From: Blastomussa wellsi
Lineage: Eukaryota > Cnidaria > Anthozoa > Scleractinia > Plerogyridae
NCBI GenBank assembly: GCA_947652115.1
Contig: OX393564.1
Location: forward strand, 19,637,609 to 19,701,608
Direction: 5' to 3'
DNA: 64,000 nt
The notes below the pieces were generated by a model. The model was not told the origin of the DNA and ran no database searches. It saw nothing but the letters and a program-made list of their open reading frames with translations. Numbering within the stretch: the first letter of the stretch is position 1; the number at the start of each line of letters is the position of its first letter. A program made the position numbers and the translations under genes. Positions 22,159 to 33,064 of this stretch are shown here, piece after piece.

Positions 22159-23528
22159 GCTTCTATATTATTACTTTAATCTCAAAAAGACTGTATGAAT
22201 TTAAAGAGAGATCTGTCGGGACATACGTTCTGTGGATGTTCGTTTTCCATTAAACGAAAAAAATTGTGAAATTGTTGTCGGACAGTCTTCGCTTGTGTTG
22301 TGGTATGAAATTATTGGGTCTGGTACCGCTTGGGCGCAAATATCGCTCTGCTTAGGGAGAATACATTCCTCTGACTGCAAGCTTATTTCGATGAAACACC
22401 TTTCACAAAAATTACAACTTTTTTCCTTTAAAGTTTTCATTAATAATGTCAAAATGCTAGTTCAGACAGAGTAATTACGTTTTTTCGTATCATTTGCATG
22501 AACTACCTGTTTAAATTAACTATATTTTTTAGCAGCTCAGTTTTGATCACATTCAGAGTGATTAAACAGTGCGGCGATAAATTTTAATTTTTAAAATCTC
22601 CTTTTACTTTGGACCCAAATTTGAACGGATTTTAATTTCGTTATCAAGCGTTCGACTGTGCCTTAGAAAATAAAGACTGAGTCTGTTTAGCTCAGCTAAG
22701 CCAAAATACTTGAGGGTTTTGTGATATCAAAGCAAAACCTGATTTGGTAGTGCTGTTGTGGATTGTTTTTCCTGGTGAAAACAAAATCTGGAGACGAAAT
22801 TGAATCAACCATGCATTTGCGTTGCATTTTGTATATTTTCTTTATTACAAAGTTCGTTTGTCCACTTCATTCTGTCTATCACAGACGTTTTAATTTTAGA
22901 GAAAATAGTGAGTAATTCAAAACTTTCTTTTTGATTCATTCTAACTGACGTGATTACAACTACTATTGCATCGTCCGTTTGAATACATTTCTACAAAAAA
23001 CTAATTTTAACACATTTGAGTTTGAAAATGTTACGTCCTGACGTTCGAAGTCATTTTTGTTGTAAAGTCGTATCCTTCCTTCTGTTAAAATGAGCAACAA
23101 TAAAAAGGAAACTTCCCCCAGTATTATTGGTATAAACTGTATAAAACACTGAAAAAAAATAAAATCAGTAAAATCAATGCAAATCTAAAAAGGAACGATA
23201 ATAAAAAATCTTTAAGGGATCCGCTTTCAATAACAGGACTACAGGATATTGCTTAGAATAAAGTTTTCGAGATAAATACCACATGTTCAAGCCATGAATC
23301 TAAATATAATAAAACCGACCACGGGCTCTTCCGTTTAATAAACGTTTTCTACATCAGCACAATTGAAGTCTGATTGAATATCGTATCATTTTGACATCTT
23401 CGGGAAAACTTGTGCAAACACAAATAAACCAAGTATTAAAAAAGAAAATTAATAATAATTAATAAGCGTTTTCTCAAGCACTTAAAGAACCCAGATTGTA
23501 ATTTTCCTTGCATAAGTACCACATAAAG

Positions 23529-26500
23529 ATGGTGTCTTCACAACATATATCGTTAAGGTTTCTTCTCTTAATAGTGTTTAGCACTTTGTTATTCAGAAGA
23601 TCTAGTCCTAACCAGGTGAGTTATTTCGTTTTTCTTAAATCAACTTTCAAATACATTAAAATATATTAAAATATATTTAAACATATTATCATTCATAGAA
23701 CCAGCTCCAAACTAGGACAAGAGTTAAAAAATTTATAGACAAGCTAGGCAAAAAAATTAGGCAGCCTTTCCAGTGGAAAATTGAGCATAACACTGTGAGA
23801 ATTCAGACTGAAAACAACCCAACATACTTTCAAAATGTGCTTGGCTAAAGGATCCTTTTTACTCTATGAGACTAGACTACGAATTTGGCTTCTGCCAAAT
23901 GAATTTATCTTTATGAAACAAAATTATTTTTAATTATAGGATTAGTGTTAATATCATCCATGAGAAATCCTGTTAAATCGATCGCAGTGTAACCTGGTCG
24001 TTTGAAAGAAAATCATGGTTGTAATCTGTTTATAATGACGTGATCGGTGAACTGGTTTGAGGTGTTTTCCACTTTTTGCACTGACATTGAAGCCACCAAA
24101 TGTTGTTTTTCTATATCATAAGCTGTCTTGTTAGAAAAAAATAGACAAAACTCTAATTAAGCTTTCTATAAAAAGGCCTGTATATCTAAAGAATTTTGTG
24201 TGTGTATATTTTACGAGTCATCTCGTATTTGGCGCGCCCGAAGGCCAAATCAAAATGCAAATGACGAGTAAAATGTACAACGATACTACACGCGAAGATG
24301 CCTAAAAATATATTATTTACGAGTCTTTTGGCTGTTATAGACAAAATTGATTTGATTTTGGGTCTTTCCACCGTCAAAAGAGGTTAATTGCATAAAAACT
24401 TTGAAAAGAAATTGTTTGCTAAAGCACGGCATTACATGCCTTGGATCACAATGAACTTATGAAACTTTGTTCAGGAACACAAACAACCAGACATCTGTAA
24501 GCACATCTGACCTTTAAAACTCGTATCCAATAAGAAACCAGCCTTGCGCTCGTCCAATGGCCTCTTTAATACTATGACAACTCGTCGTTTCCTTTTCTAG
24601 TTTCGAAATTTTGATAGTGTATCTGAACCTCCACCCACATCACCTCCGTTTCCGTGCAACTGCAAAGACGGAGAGCCTGGAAAAGATGGCAGGGATGGGA
24701 GGGACGGGATGACAGTGGTGGGCCCGCCTGGACCACCTGGAGGGAACGGATTGAACGGAACAGATGGGAGGAGTGGGAGAGACGGCCAGGACGGACGAGA
24801 TGGAAGGGACGGACAGAAAGTGAGTCAAAGTTATTTCCATTGCTTGGCATTACACTTCCTGAATCCGCTATTGTAGCGTTACAATAAAAAGCTAAAAACA
24901 ACGCATCAATGGAACCCAAGTTTTTAAACTGTATAATGAAACAATCTGGTTAGCTCTCCCCGTAAAGTTTCATTGGAATTCTCTCTTAATAATTTCACAG
25001 CAGCATTTTGGTAATGGATTAAATCTTGAAAAAATTTTTAGGCTTTTAAGCTGTGTAATGAAGACATGAAACAAAAAATGTGGTTCGCTCTTCCTGCTAA
25101 AATTTCAATGGAATTCTTCTTCATAGTTTCGCAGAAGCATTTTGTACTCGATAACAGGCACAAGATAACGACTTTGGGAGAATTTACCCGACAACAGCAA
25201 AATCCCAGTGACAGTGCCCCTTAAGTAAAGACATCAACGAGAATACACCATGATTTTTTCAGGGGGACCCAGGACCTCGCGGTGAAAGAGGACCTCCCGG
25301 CGTCTGTGACCGGCCGGAGGTAAGTACGAGAACAAGTACCCTTTGATTAATTTAACTGAATTGTGTTACTCTCGCCTTGGTTGAACGACTAAATAATACA
25401 AAATTTGGGTGTGTTAATTACCCAAGATTGATGCACAGTCTTAAAATCTAAAGCAAGTAACTTTTCTATTCGTAGATCAACTCCATAAAGGCTCGAGTTC
25501 TTGATCTGGAATCGAAGGTGGGTCTCTCTGTTTTTTTTTCTTTTTCGCTTGTATTTCCTGAAACTGATGTCGATAATCATAAGTCACTAGAGTGTTTGAG
25601 TTTTAACGCTAACATCTTATTTCTCCACACATTTTCAATGCATTATCGGTCTTATCAAGCAAACAGATACATAACATATACACAATCATGCATGATCCAG
25701 GGCCTTTGAATTGTCCGTTGGCCCTTTCTGAAATCTATAGACAGTGTTCAATGAAGTCAACGCATTGTCTTGAAGTGCCGCCATTTTCAACGGGCGTTTA
25801 CGAAGATCGTTTGTCATCCTTGGAGACCCTGCTGCAGTTGGTCCTAGTTGTTGAAAACTTTCGTCCCTCCGTGTTTTCCGCGTTCCCTTTTCTCTGAGGA
25901 TGTGGAAATGTCTAATGTGCTTTTTTATTGCTTTTTATAGGTAGAGAATGTCCGAAATGTCTCTGAAACAAAACTCAACATTTTGGACAATAAAATTGAT
26001 GCGAAAACGGCCGAGCTCTTAGCAATAATCCAGGTATGTTTTATCCTGCTCTTGAAACTGTTATGCCGAACACACATGTAAGTGTCCAGAAATATTTTGT
26101 AATTCATAGTTAAGCTTTTAGTTTGGTGTCCACGGTTAGTAGAGGGGATTTTCCCCTCAGCTACGGCCATTTGACACAATAATAAAGTCATTATCATTAT
26201 CATTATCGTTATCGTTATCATTTAAACTCTGATTACTGCAGATCGTTTTCACGTGACGTCATCAGGTACTATAATGCAAGACTGAACAAATAACAACGTT
26301 TTTATCTTTATCAGGCAGAAGAGGTACTAAATTTATATTCGTTTACAATTTTCAGCTCAATAGCATCCTTCGTTTAGAAACTAGCGCATTTTGAATTTCA
26401 GAATTATTATGACGGTGCTTGACATAAAGTGTCGATCATGTTTGTCATAAAAGTGTACTTATATTGTGATTTTTTCGTTTCTTCATAACGATGTATCATT

Positions 26501-29500
26501 GGCATAGCACTATTTTCCGGCCGCCATGTTGTTGCACATCTGAGGCGCACCAATGTGGCGGCTCCATACTGGTGCTCCATACTGGGCTTTGGGCAAAACG
26601 TTTCGACGAATATATGCAGTTTGGGAAAACGCACAGTCATAAAACTTGGCGAATTTGCTTCCTTTGTTATCTCCTATAATACGTATTTTTCTTGACTTCA
26701 TTGACTGAATGGTGTTCGATTTATTTTTTGTTGTGTGACCGTGAAAACGATCTATAAGCTTTGTATTCGCATTTATTTAGTGTAAATGTTGGTTTTACTA
26801 ATCTTCCCTGCCACTGCTATGGCAACATATCTTCCCACAATGCCTCTTCACAGGCGCCAAAAGAACACGTTAATAGTTCCATGTCACCTTCGCTGGATTT
26901 ACTTTCTTACCCTGTAGCCACAGTGGCGACAACTAGACCTTTTCTCGCTGCCTTTTTCTTTCTTAAATGCTCGTTCTAGTCAAAAAGGTTTCAAGAATGC
27001 CTGTTTGTATTTCTTCAACTTTTCTTCAATTCTAAAGTTCCTACGAAGATGCAGGGACAATTATTCCAGGGTAATACCGTAATCATCTAACTTCGTTTTC
27101 TTCGAATTGTCCATGACGCTGACTACTCTTGCAGTTTTAAACTGGTCTCTGAAACAAACAGCGTCCCTGTAATGACCAGCCATGGAATGCACAAACACAC
27201 ACACTGATTTATTCTGTCTTGCACAAACGTATCACGTGATTATACATGTCACGAAAGATCACAACATTCCTCCCAACTAAGAATGCAAACTATTTGTCAT
27301 ATAACTGGAACAACAAAATAGGTAGCTACAAGTCCTCTTATTAAAAAAACAGTCCCTGTGTTTAACACAGGTAGTCTTTCAGGTATGCTGGTTTGGCCCT
27401 ATTCCGTACAGGGCGTGTCCTTGGAGGACTTGACTCAATGGGTGTCTGCATCGGTGCAGCTGTTGGAGACTTTGGGACATCAGATTGGCCACTGACAGCA
27501 AGGGTAGGTGGTGTTACATCAACCTCAAGACAACTGGTGTCACACTGGGTGGGTCGCCTGCAGTTGGCTCTTCAATCACCTCATTCTCACGGCGTCGAAC
27601 ATGGTCTTGGTGTCGCCGAATGACCGTCCCGTCATCAAGCTTAACTCGAGTCGACAGCGGACCAGTTTTCTCCACAATGGTTCCTGGTATCCAGGTCTTC
27701 TTGGAACTAAAATCCTTAGCATACACAGCTTGGCCATCTGGCAACTCCCTTTCCTTTGCATGGTAGCCATGTGCAGTCTTCTGCTGAGACTGTTTGTTCA
27801 TTACGCGATTGGCTACTCCTGGAACAAGGCGATTCAGCTGTGTTTGTAATTTCCGCTTCACGAGTAGTTCAGCTGACGGAACTCCTGTCGTACTGTGGCG
27901 TGTGGTTCGATAACTGAGGAGGAAGTGGGACAACTTGGTTTGGACGCTGCCCTCCTCCATTTTCTCGTAGCCTTCTTTGAAGATTCGCATAGCTCTCTCG
28001 GATAGGCCATTTGAGGCGGGATGGTACGGTGATATTTTGATATCTTTAATACCATTCGGCGCGCGTTTCGGACTGAATATCAACCACGTGCTTCGCTGCT
28101 AACTCTTCGCCTAAAGCGATCTCCTCCGCCTTCTTCAGGGTTAACTCTCGCTCGGCACGTCGCCACTGTATTTTCTTGTCATTTATACCACAGACCAACC
28201 GATCTCGGAGCATTTCAGGTAACGTCTCGCCAAAATTACAATGTTCCGTGAGCTTACGCAATTCTGCCACGTATGCCGCCACTCCTTCTCCTTCCTTTCG
28301 ATTTCGGCTGTGAAATTTAAAACGCTTCACTATCTCACTGGGCTTCGGTGAGAAGTGCTTCTCAAGTGCCTCGACAATCTTCTTGACAGTTGTCTCCGCC
28401 GGCTTTGCTGGTTGAAGAAAATCCCGCGCGAGTGCGTATGTTTTGCTCCCGCAAACACTAGTAAAATTGCTCGCTGTTTCGTCGCATCTTTGACATCATT
28501 CGCTACGAAATATTGTTCCAATCTTTCAATACATTGGGTCCAGGATTCATCCGATTCTTTGAATTCGCCTATTTTCCCGTAGGTCGCCATTCCTTTACGA
28601 ATCTAGACTGAAAACACCTCGTCGCCAAATGTAATGACCAGCCATGGAATGCACAAACACACACACTGATTTACTCCGTCTTGCACAAACGTATCACGTG
28701 ATTATACATGTCACGCAAGATCACAACAGTCCCTGAAATGATAAGATTCCCTTTCAGTGGCGGATCTAGGGGGAGGTTTCAGGGTGTGCGCATCACCTTC
28801 CCCCCCCCTCCCCCCTCTCGAGATGACCTGGTACATTCTAAACTAACAAGTATTCTGCTTACGTCACCCATAAATTACGTTGGTTGGTTCAGGTTGGTTG
28901 AAATGTGCAGAAACAGGAGTGGACTTGATAAGCTGATGGTGATTCTGGATGGAACGACGATGTTCGCCAAAGCGTTCGTGTAGCTGGCGTTAAGTCTCTC
29001 CGATGTACTGTTTTGTACACGTCTTACATTCAATTAGATAAATTAGATTTTTAGATTTACAATTTAAATTATCATTTATGCGTCGTTCTTCTTTAGTTGC
29101 AGAGAAAGTATATTTAGTTTGGCCTTCTTGTAAGAACGGGCAGGTGAGGCAGCGAGGGTGATTACACTTACAAATGCCAGGGGGTGGTTTTGGTTGTTGA
29201 TTAGTGTTGTCACGCAACTGCTTTCGTACCAAAAGATCGCGTAGGTTAGGAGTCCTTTTATAAGCAACGACAGGTGGAGACGAAAATGTTTGCTTGCAGC
29301 GGCGGAGGAATGTAGAATGTTCAAATTCTTGCATACAGTAGCGGGCAGGGTGGCAGGAACTCTTTAGAAGGTACTGATGTTTATCTGTAGGCTTTTTTCT
29401 TTTTCAGATTGTTAATCAAACCATCGTTCCAGGGCCCCCGGGACCACAGGGGCCATCCGGAGAAAAGGGCCCCAAGGGTGAGAAAGGGGAACAAGGACAA

Positions 29501-30338
29501 AAAGGACCCCAGGGACTACGAGGGCAACGAGGCCCTAAAGGAGCAAAAGGATCCATGGGACTCCAGGGACCTCGTGGCCCCAAAGGTGACAAGGGTGAAA
29601 GCATCACCTTAAAGGGTTGTAAACACCGTGTAAAAATGAGCGATTCAAGTTACGGCAACAGCCCTAAAACTGTAACCCTGAAGGGACCTTCTCAGGTAAG
29701 GCTCAACTGACGTTCGACAATATCGATTACTGTTACTCTAAATGCAAAAAGCTAAGAAATGGAAAATATCCAGGCCTGAAGTCGAAATGAACAGTTTAAT
29801 GAATGTTACTGGAGTAGCCATCTTATAAATACATAATTTCCAGTGGTTTAGGTCTTGTTTACTTTGCTACGTAACAGAAACAGACTCTAGGATGTCTCAA
29901 AACATATATAGAGAAATCAATTAAAAAATCTAACAAAGACACAGGCACGAGAAAAAGCTAATTTCAAAAATATTAAACAACCAAAGATTTTATCGTTTGA
30001 TCTATAGCTTTATATATGCACATATCCTTCAAATGCCTTACATTTGGGACTCTACTTTTCTCCTGTAGGGCTATGTGATAGTAGGCGTGACGTGTGCTTC
30101 GGATATAGGCGGGGTTGCTCAGCTCTTCCATCAAGACACCGATGACCGTTACATGTGTTCTTGCACGTTTACTCAATCATGCGGAAAGCCAGCTGGGAGA
30201 AGACGGCGGGAAGTCAAAAAAGAAGAAGAAGACACAAATCTATCCCAGAAGTATTATGGTGCCAATTGGGGAGGTAGGCCTCCACAACACAGGCCAAAAG
30301 CGTGCTACCTCCATCACTGGGAATGCCCTGTCGCTTGA
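23529..30338 (+). CDS. Secreted collagen-like protein with cysteine-rich C-terminal domain, seven exons
   Basis: Exons 23529-23615, 24601-24819, 25263-25319, 25476-25517, 25941-26033, 29408-29695 and 30069-30338 are all phase 0 with GT-AG borders and join to 351 residues. Residues 1-24 form a hydrophobic signal peptide or anchor. Residues 30-50 are proline-rich with CNC. Residues 53-117 are Gly-X-Y repeats with one break (GMTVVG). Residues 122-172 form a probable coiled coil. Residues 175-231 are 19 unbroken Gly-X-Y triplets. Residues 232-351 are a non-collagenous domain with cysteines at 237, 271, 292, 294, 300, 341 and 348 and a basic run GRRRRE (305-310). Trimeric extracellular matrix or surface function is inferred from the architecture. 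I do not recognise the C-terminal domain. It lies about 1.5 kb after the SDR gene in the same orientation. Confidence 0.88.
23757..23850 (-). pseudogene. GPCR C-tail fragment in collagen-like intron 1 (copy B)
   Basis: The minus strand ends [10 protein letters not shown] as in copy A, but sequence upstream of AHFESML differs and transmembrane helix 7 is absent. The fragment is therefore shorter than in copy A. Confidence 0.5.
24918..25150. repeat. Two divergent copies of a 100-bp dispersed repeat in collagen intron 2
   Basis: Positions 24918-25015 and 25037-25150 share TTTAAGCTGTGTAATGAA-like and TTTCAATGGAATTCT-like blocks. A third copy lies at 37140-37260 and is closer to the second. Confidence 0.65.
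26034..27162 (+). other. First part of collagen intron 5; LINE-like 3' tail at 26085-26221
   Basis: Positions 26085-26221 end ACAATAATAAAGTC followed by (ATTATC)n, a LINE 3' end pattern. The rest shows nothing recognisable. Confidence 0.5.
27168..27266 (-). repeat. 3' LTR of the deleted Gypsy element
   Basis: TG...CA ends and 96 of 99 bases shared with the partner LTR. Confidence 0.93.
27514..28083 (-). pseudogene. Gypsy integrase C-terminal part
   Basis: The frame reads [38 protein letters not shown] and a C-terminal [20 protein letters not shown]. This is the end of the integrase core with its downstream chromodomain-like or SH3-like tail. Everything N-terminal to it is deleted. Confidence 0.9.
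28046..28590 (-). pseudogene. Gypsy gag, frameshifted
   Basis: The start at 28590 gives [20 protein letters not shown] and a capsid helix region. The frame shifts near 28450, and the protein resumes in a second frame as [20 protein letters not shown] and [12 protein letters not shown]. These are typical Gypsy gag phrases. The frame ends at the deletion junction near 28083. Confidence 0.85.
28630..28728 (-). repeat. 5' LTR of the deleted Gypsy element
   Basis: Partner of 27168-27266. The internal primer-binding region follows immediately on the minus strand. Confidence 0.93.
28845..29398 (-). mobile_element. Penelope-like element fragment, RT end plus GIY-YIG, abutting collagen exon 6
   Basis: The minus strand reads [18 protein letters not shown], then [26 protein letters not shown] and [19 protein letters not shown]. 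One in-frame TAA follows, and the same frame then resumes as [20 protein letters not shown]. This is the end of the reverse transcriptase and the GIY-YIG domain of a Penelope-like element. The coding homology reaches within roughly 10 bases of the polypyrimidine tract before the acceptor at 29407. Confidence 0.85.
29696..30068 (+). other. Collagen-like gene intron 6
   Basis: An ordinary intron with GTAAGG donor and CTGTAG acceptor. No insertion is recognised. Confidence 0.7.
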
Positions 30339-30577
30339 AGCGCCACACGATTTAAGCTTACCAATCATTTTGTTCTAGTTGAAAGTTAGTTGTTCAGAGT
30401 GGATATTGTGAAACCAGTTTTACGTGTCGCTTTTCGGTTTATTTGATAATGGTGCCATCGTTCTAGGCCGGAGTTTTTCTTTTAAAAACCCTTTCACTCC
30501 CAGAATCAGACCTCGGACTAAAAATATTGGTTTTAACTTTTTCTTCTGTAGACGAAACTCTAGAATGTGACCATTCA

Positions 30578-30583
30578 AATAAA
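30578..30583 (+). terminator. Possible polyadenylation signal of the collagen-like gene
   Basis: AATAAA lies 239 bases after the stop codon in the sense direction. It is the first such signal after the last exon that I found. Confidence 0.45.
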
Positions 30584-30829
30584 AGCTATCGAGTAGTACT
30601 TTCATGTGGAACTGTTTGTTTCCGTCAATTTTGAAGAAGAAAATGCAACTCTGATGTTTTAGCACCGGTGGAAGTAAAAGTGTTAAATCATGAATTGCTC
30701 AATATGAAGCGTTACGAAGCCAATCAATACCTGATTCGTCGCCATTCGTCGTTTTTGAGAAAGTGTTCAGACACATCTGACAGTTTTTTCACGAAAGAGG
30801 ATTGGAGACGGGTTAGAGCGTAGATAGAT

Positions 30830-31010
30830 TGTAATTATTTGTTCCATTTATTTTTACATGTAGTTCAAAACATCAACATCCGAGGAGGCCTAATTAATAT
30901 AAGCTAGCTACATAGTTTCCTTTAGGCCTCCTCGCCATTGTTACTTTATTTTTCATTGTAATAATGTTATCTGTGGCGTGGCAAATAAATAAATAAATAA
31001 AATAAAATCT
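30830..31010 (+). repeat. LINE-like 3' tail with (AAAT)n
   Basis: The stretch GGCCTCCTCGCCATTG to GGCGTGGCAAATAAATAAAT ends in an AAAT run, a common non-LTR 3' end form. Confidence 0.45.
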
Positions 31011-31919
31011 TAATAAAACCCGCCGGAAGATGCCCGTGCCACCCCTCCTTATAAAATGTCACATATAGCTCACCAGCGGTACGTATTGACCAAACAGCAG
31101 TTGCTCGAATAGCAAACCTGACTTGGTAATAGTTTATTCAACATGCGTAATTGCTTTCCTTAGCCTTTGTTTCAGCCCCTGCTAATTTTTGGTTAGCAAC
31201 AAGAACGCGGAAAATGGCCAGTTTTCATTTCTTGAGCAACGACAGAGTGTTCATTATCGATTGTCAGCCAGCCCCGAAAATTAACGACAGGAATTCCGTG
31301 AATCACGAGCTTTCAAATAGAAACTGGCTAAATTTTCAACCAAAATAGGTTCAAGATTTTTTCGGCCAACGCAAAGGATTTCATTGTTCCCCCATCCACC
31401 CGCCGTCTACACCACAATCACTCACTCTGGGTGCCAAGGCCTAGGGAGCTATTGTTTCCAGTTTTTGCTCTCTTGATAGTCGCTCTATATATGTTGGCTC
31501 GTTGGGGTAGAAGCCGCAGCAGCAAAAAGGAGTCAAATGTAGGGCTGACTGGAGAAAAGTTGAGAACACTTTTCGGGACTAGAATTGCAAAAGAAAGACG
31601 GCATTTAGACGCTATATAGCTATGTGCTATATAGCAATGCTTCGCAAAACCTTATTCTTCCTGAATTGTGCAACTAAAAAATGAAATGTTGGAAGAATCA
31701 CTAAAAAGGGGTGTCCTTATATGGCCGAGTCACGATTATAAGGCAACGTAAATTTTTATGACAGCCCATGATGGTACAAACGCTTCACGTTTCCCTTAGG
31801 AGTTCCAGCCTGCGGATGTGATCTATTTTAACAGATAGATTTTCTTCATATGACAGAGAATTTATCCAAACTAAAGGACTGACTTAGGCTGATTTATATT
31901 TTCCGCTTTTGGACAGTAC
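31011..31919. other. No gene recognised
   Basis: A plus-strand frame at 31431-31619 (hydrophobic stretch then basic residues) begins at GTG, not ATG, and matches no family I know. The segment at 31340-31430 looks like a dispersed repeat. Confidence 0.3.
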
Positions 31920-33064
31920 TTACATGCACTTAAACAGAATGTCCCTCAGTCTTGGACCATCGATCAACTTACCCGAACTATCCTGATATCTCGCAGTTAT
32001 TTCCTCTGGTACCCTCGTTTCCACGTCTCTTCTTGACGTAAAACATTCTTTCCATCCCAAAATTATTTCTTTGAAGCCTTGACGGTAGCTTTGAACAAAT
32101 GTGATACAGATGATTGGGTTAATTGTTGAAGATAAGCAAAACATAGTTCGAGATAGAGCCCACGTACATTACTTTGGAAAACGCACAAGATATTAAAATC
32201 TCTCTACCTTCGAAGGTGACATCTAATATGAATGGAAGGCAGCAGACGTGAAATGCAGCAATGATGCAGAGAGTCATCTTAATTGCCTGCTGTTTCTTTT
32301 GACCTTTCTGATGCACTGATGTACCACGAAGGGTTTTATCTTTCTTACGTAGAGTCACGGCTATAATGCAATGCAACCAATGGTGCAATGACAAAAAGGA
32401 CAGAACGTATTATATAATACTTCCCGAATGGGAATGCTGTATTATTCTCATATGTGCAGATGGTTTCTCCATTTTCCACAACCAATTTAGTAACACATAA
32501 ATTGACAGAGTTTATTAGCACCGCCAAGATCCAAGTGGTAGCAATAAGTAAGGTACGAAATCGTGACGAAATAAGATGAGCTTTCATTGGAAAGACCACC
32601 GCCACAAACCGATCTAAAGCGATACAGAGCAGACTTCCTGTAGAAACAGCAAATGAAGCACGGCGCAAAAAGGATATCATCTTGCAGAAAATTAATCCTG
32701 TTACACCGCCGATGGGCCACTGCATGGAACTAGACGCTACCTTTGCCAGTCTTATAGGGGTAACCGTTAATGGATATACGGCCATATTGACAATGAAGTA
32801 GTTCGTCGTCTTCCTTAACTCTTTGCGCTTGAAAACGATAACAATCACGAGGGCGTTTCCAACTAAACTAGACAAAAAAATGATAAGAAAGACAAGAATT
32901 AAACCAATTTTGACGGAGAAGGGGTTGTCTAAAACATCACATGTTCCTTTGCCTTGGATAAATGTGGCGTTGCTGGAATTTTCAGAGAGAAGTACCACTT
33001 CCAAACAAAAATGCATTCTAGTTGGTATTGATGAGATCAAACAGGATTTCTGGGCTTCTTTCAA
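31920..33064 (-). pseudogene. Rhodopsin-family peptide-type GPCR pseudogene with two frameshifts
   Basis: Minus-strand helix 1 shows SSLVGNALVIVIVFKRKELR, helix 2 TTNYFIVNMAVYPLTV, helix 3 a conserved cysteine (GLIFCKM) and CIALDRFVAV. Helix 5 (APLVALHYS) breaks near 32360, and the loop resumes in another frame at VTLRKKDKTLRG. Helix 6 (CIIAAFHVCCLPFI) is followed by a second break near 32140. Helix 7 then reads CLSSTINPIICI with a tail to 31920. The architecture suits a neuropeptide-type receptor. The LAxxD aspartate of helix 2 is replaced. There are no splice signals that would explain both breaks. A sequencing error could explain one. Confidence 0.82.

Larger units (their letters stand above)
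21176..23840 (+). repeat. Segmental duplication copy B (SDR last exon to collagen-like exon 1)
   Basis: This is the partner of 5871-8194 in the same orientation, about 15.3 kb away. It contains SDR exon 3, its 3' region and collagen-like exon 1. A LINE fragment of about 370 bases (21214-21585) is present here only. Confidence 0.93.
27163..28733 (-). mobile_element. Internally deleted Gypsy LTR retrotransposon with 5-bp target duplication
   Basis: Direct LTRs of 99 bases (27168-27266 and 28630-28728) start TGTAATGACC and end CACAACA. They differ at three positions. GTCCC flanks both sides (27163-27167 and 28729-28733) as a target-site duplication. On the minus strand the 5' LTR is followed by TTTGGCGACGAGG, a primer-binding region, and the 3' LTR is preceded by the purine-rich TTGGGAGGAA. 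The interior is only a gag start fused to the end of integrase; protease, reverse transcriptase and RNase H are gone. Confidence 0.95.

Noticed and set aside
24640..24919. ORFs opposite and frame-shifted to collagen exon 2
   Set aside because: They are shadows of the GC-rich Gly-X-Y exon.
29416..29607. Minus-strand Pro/Gly-rich ORF resembling collagen
   Set aside because: It is the complement of the Gly-X-Y codons in collagen exon 6; the sense frame is spliced in phase with its neighbours.
31431..31619. Short hydrophobic-basic ORF as a small membrane protein
   Set aside because: It begins at GTG and has no supporting splice or promoter signal.
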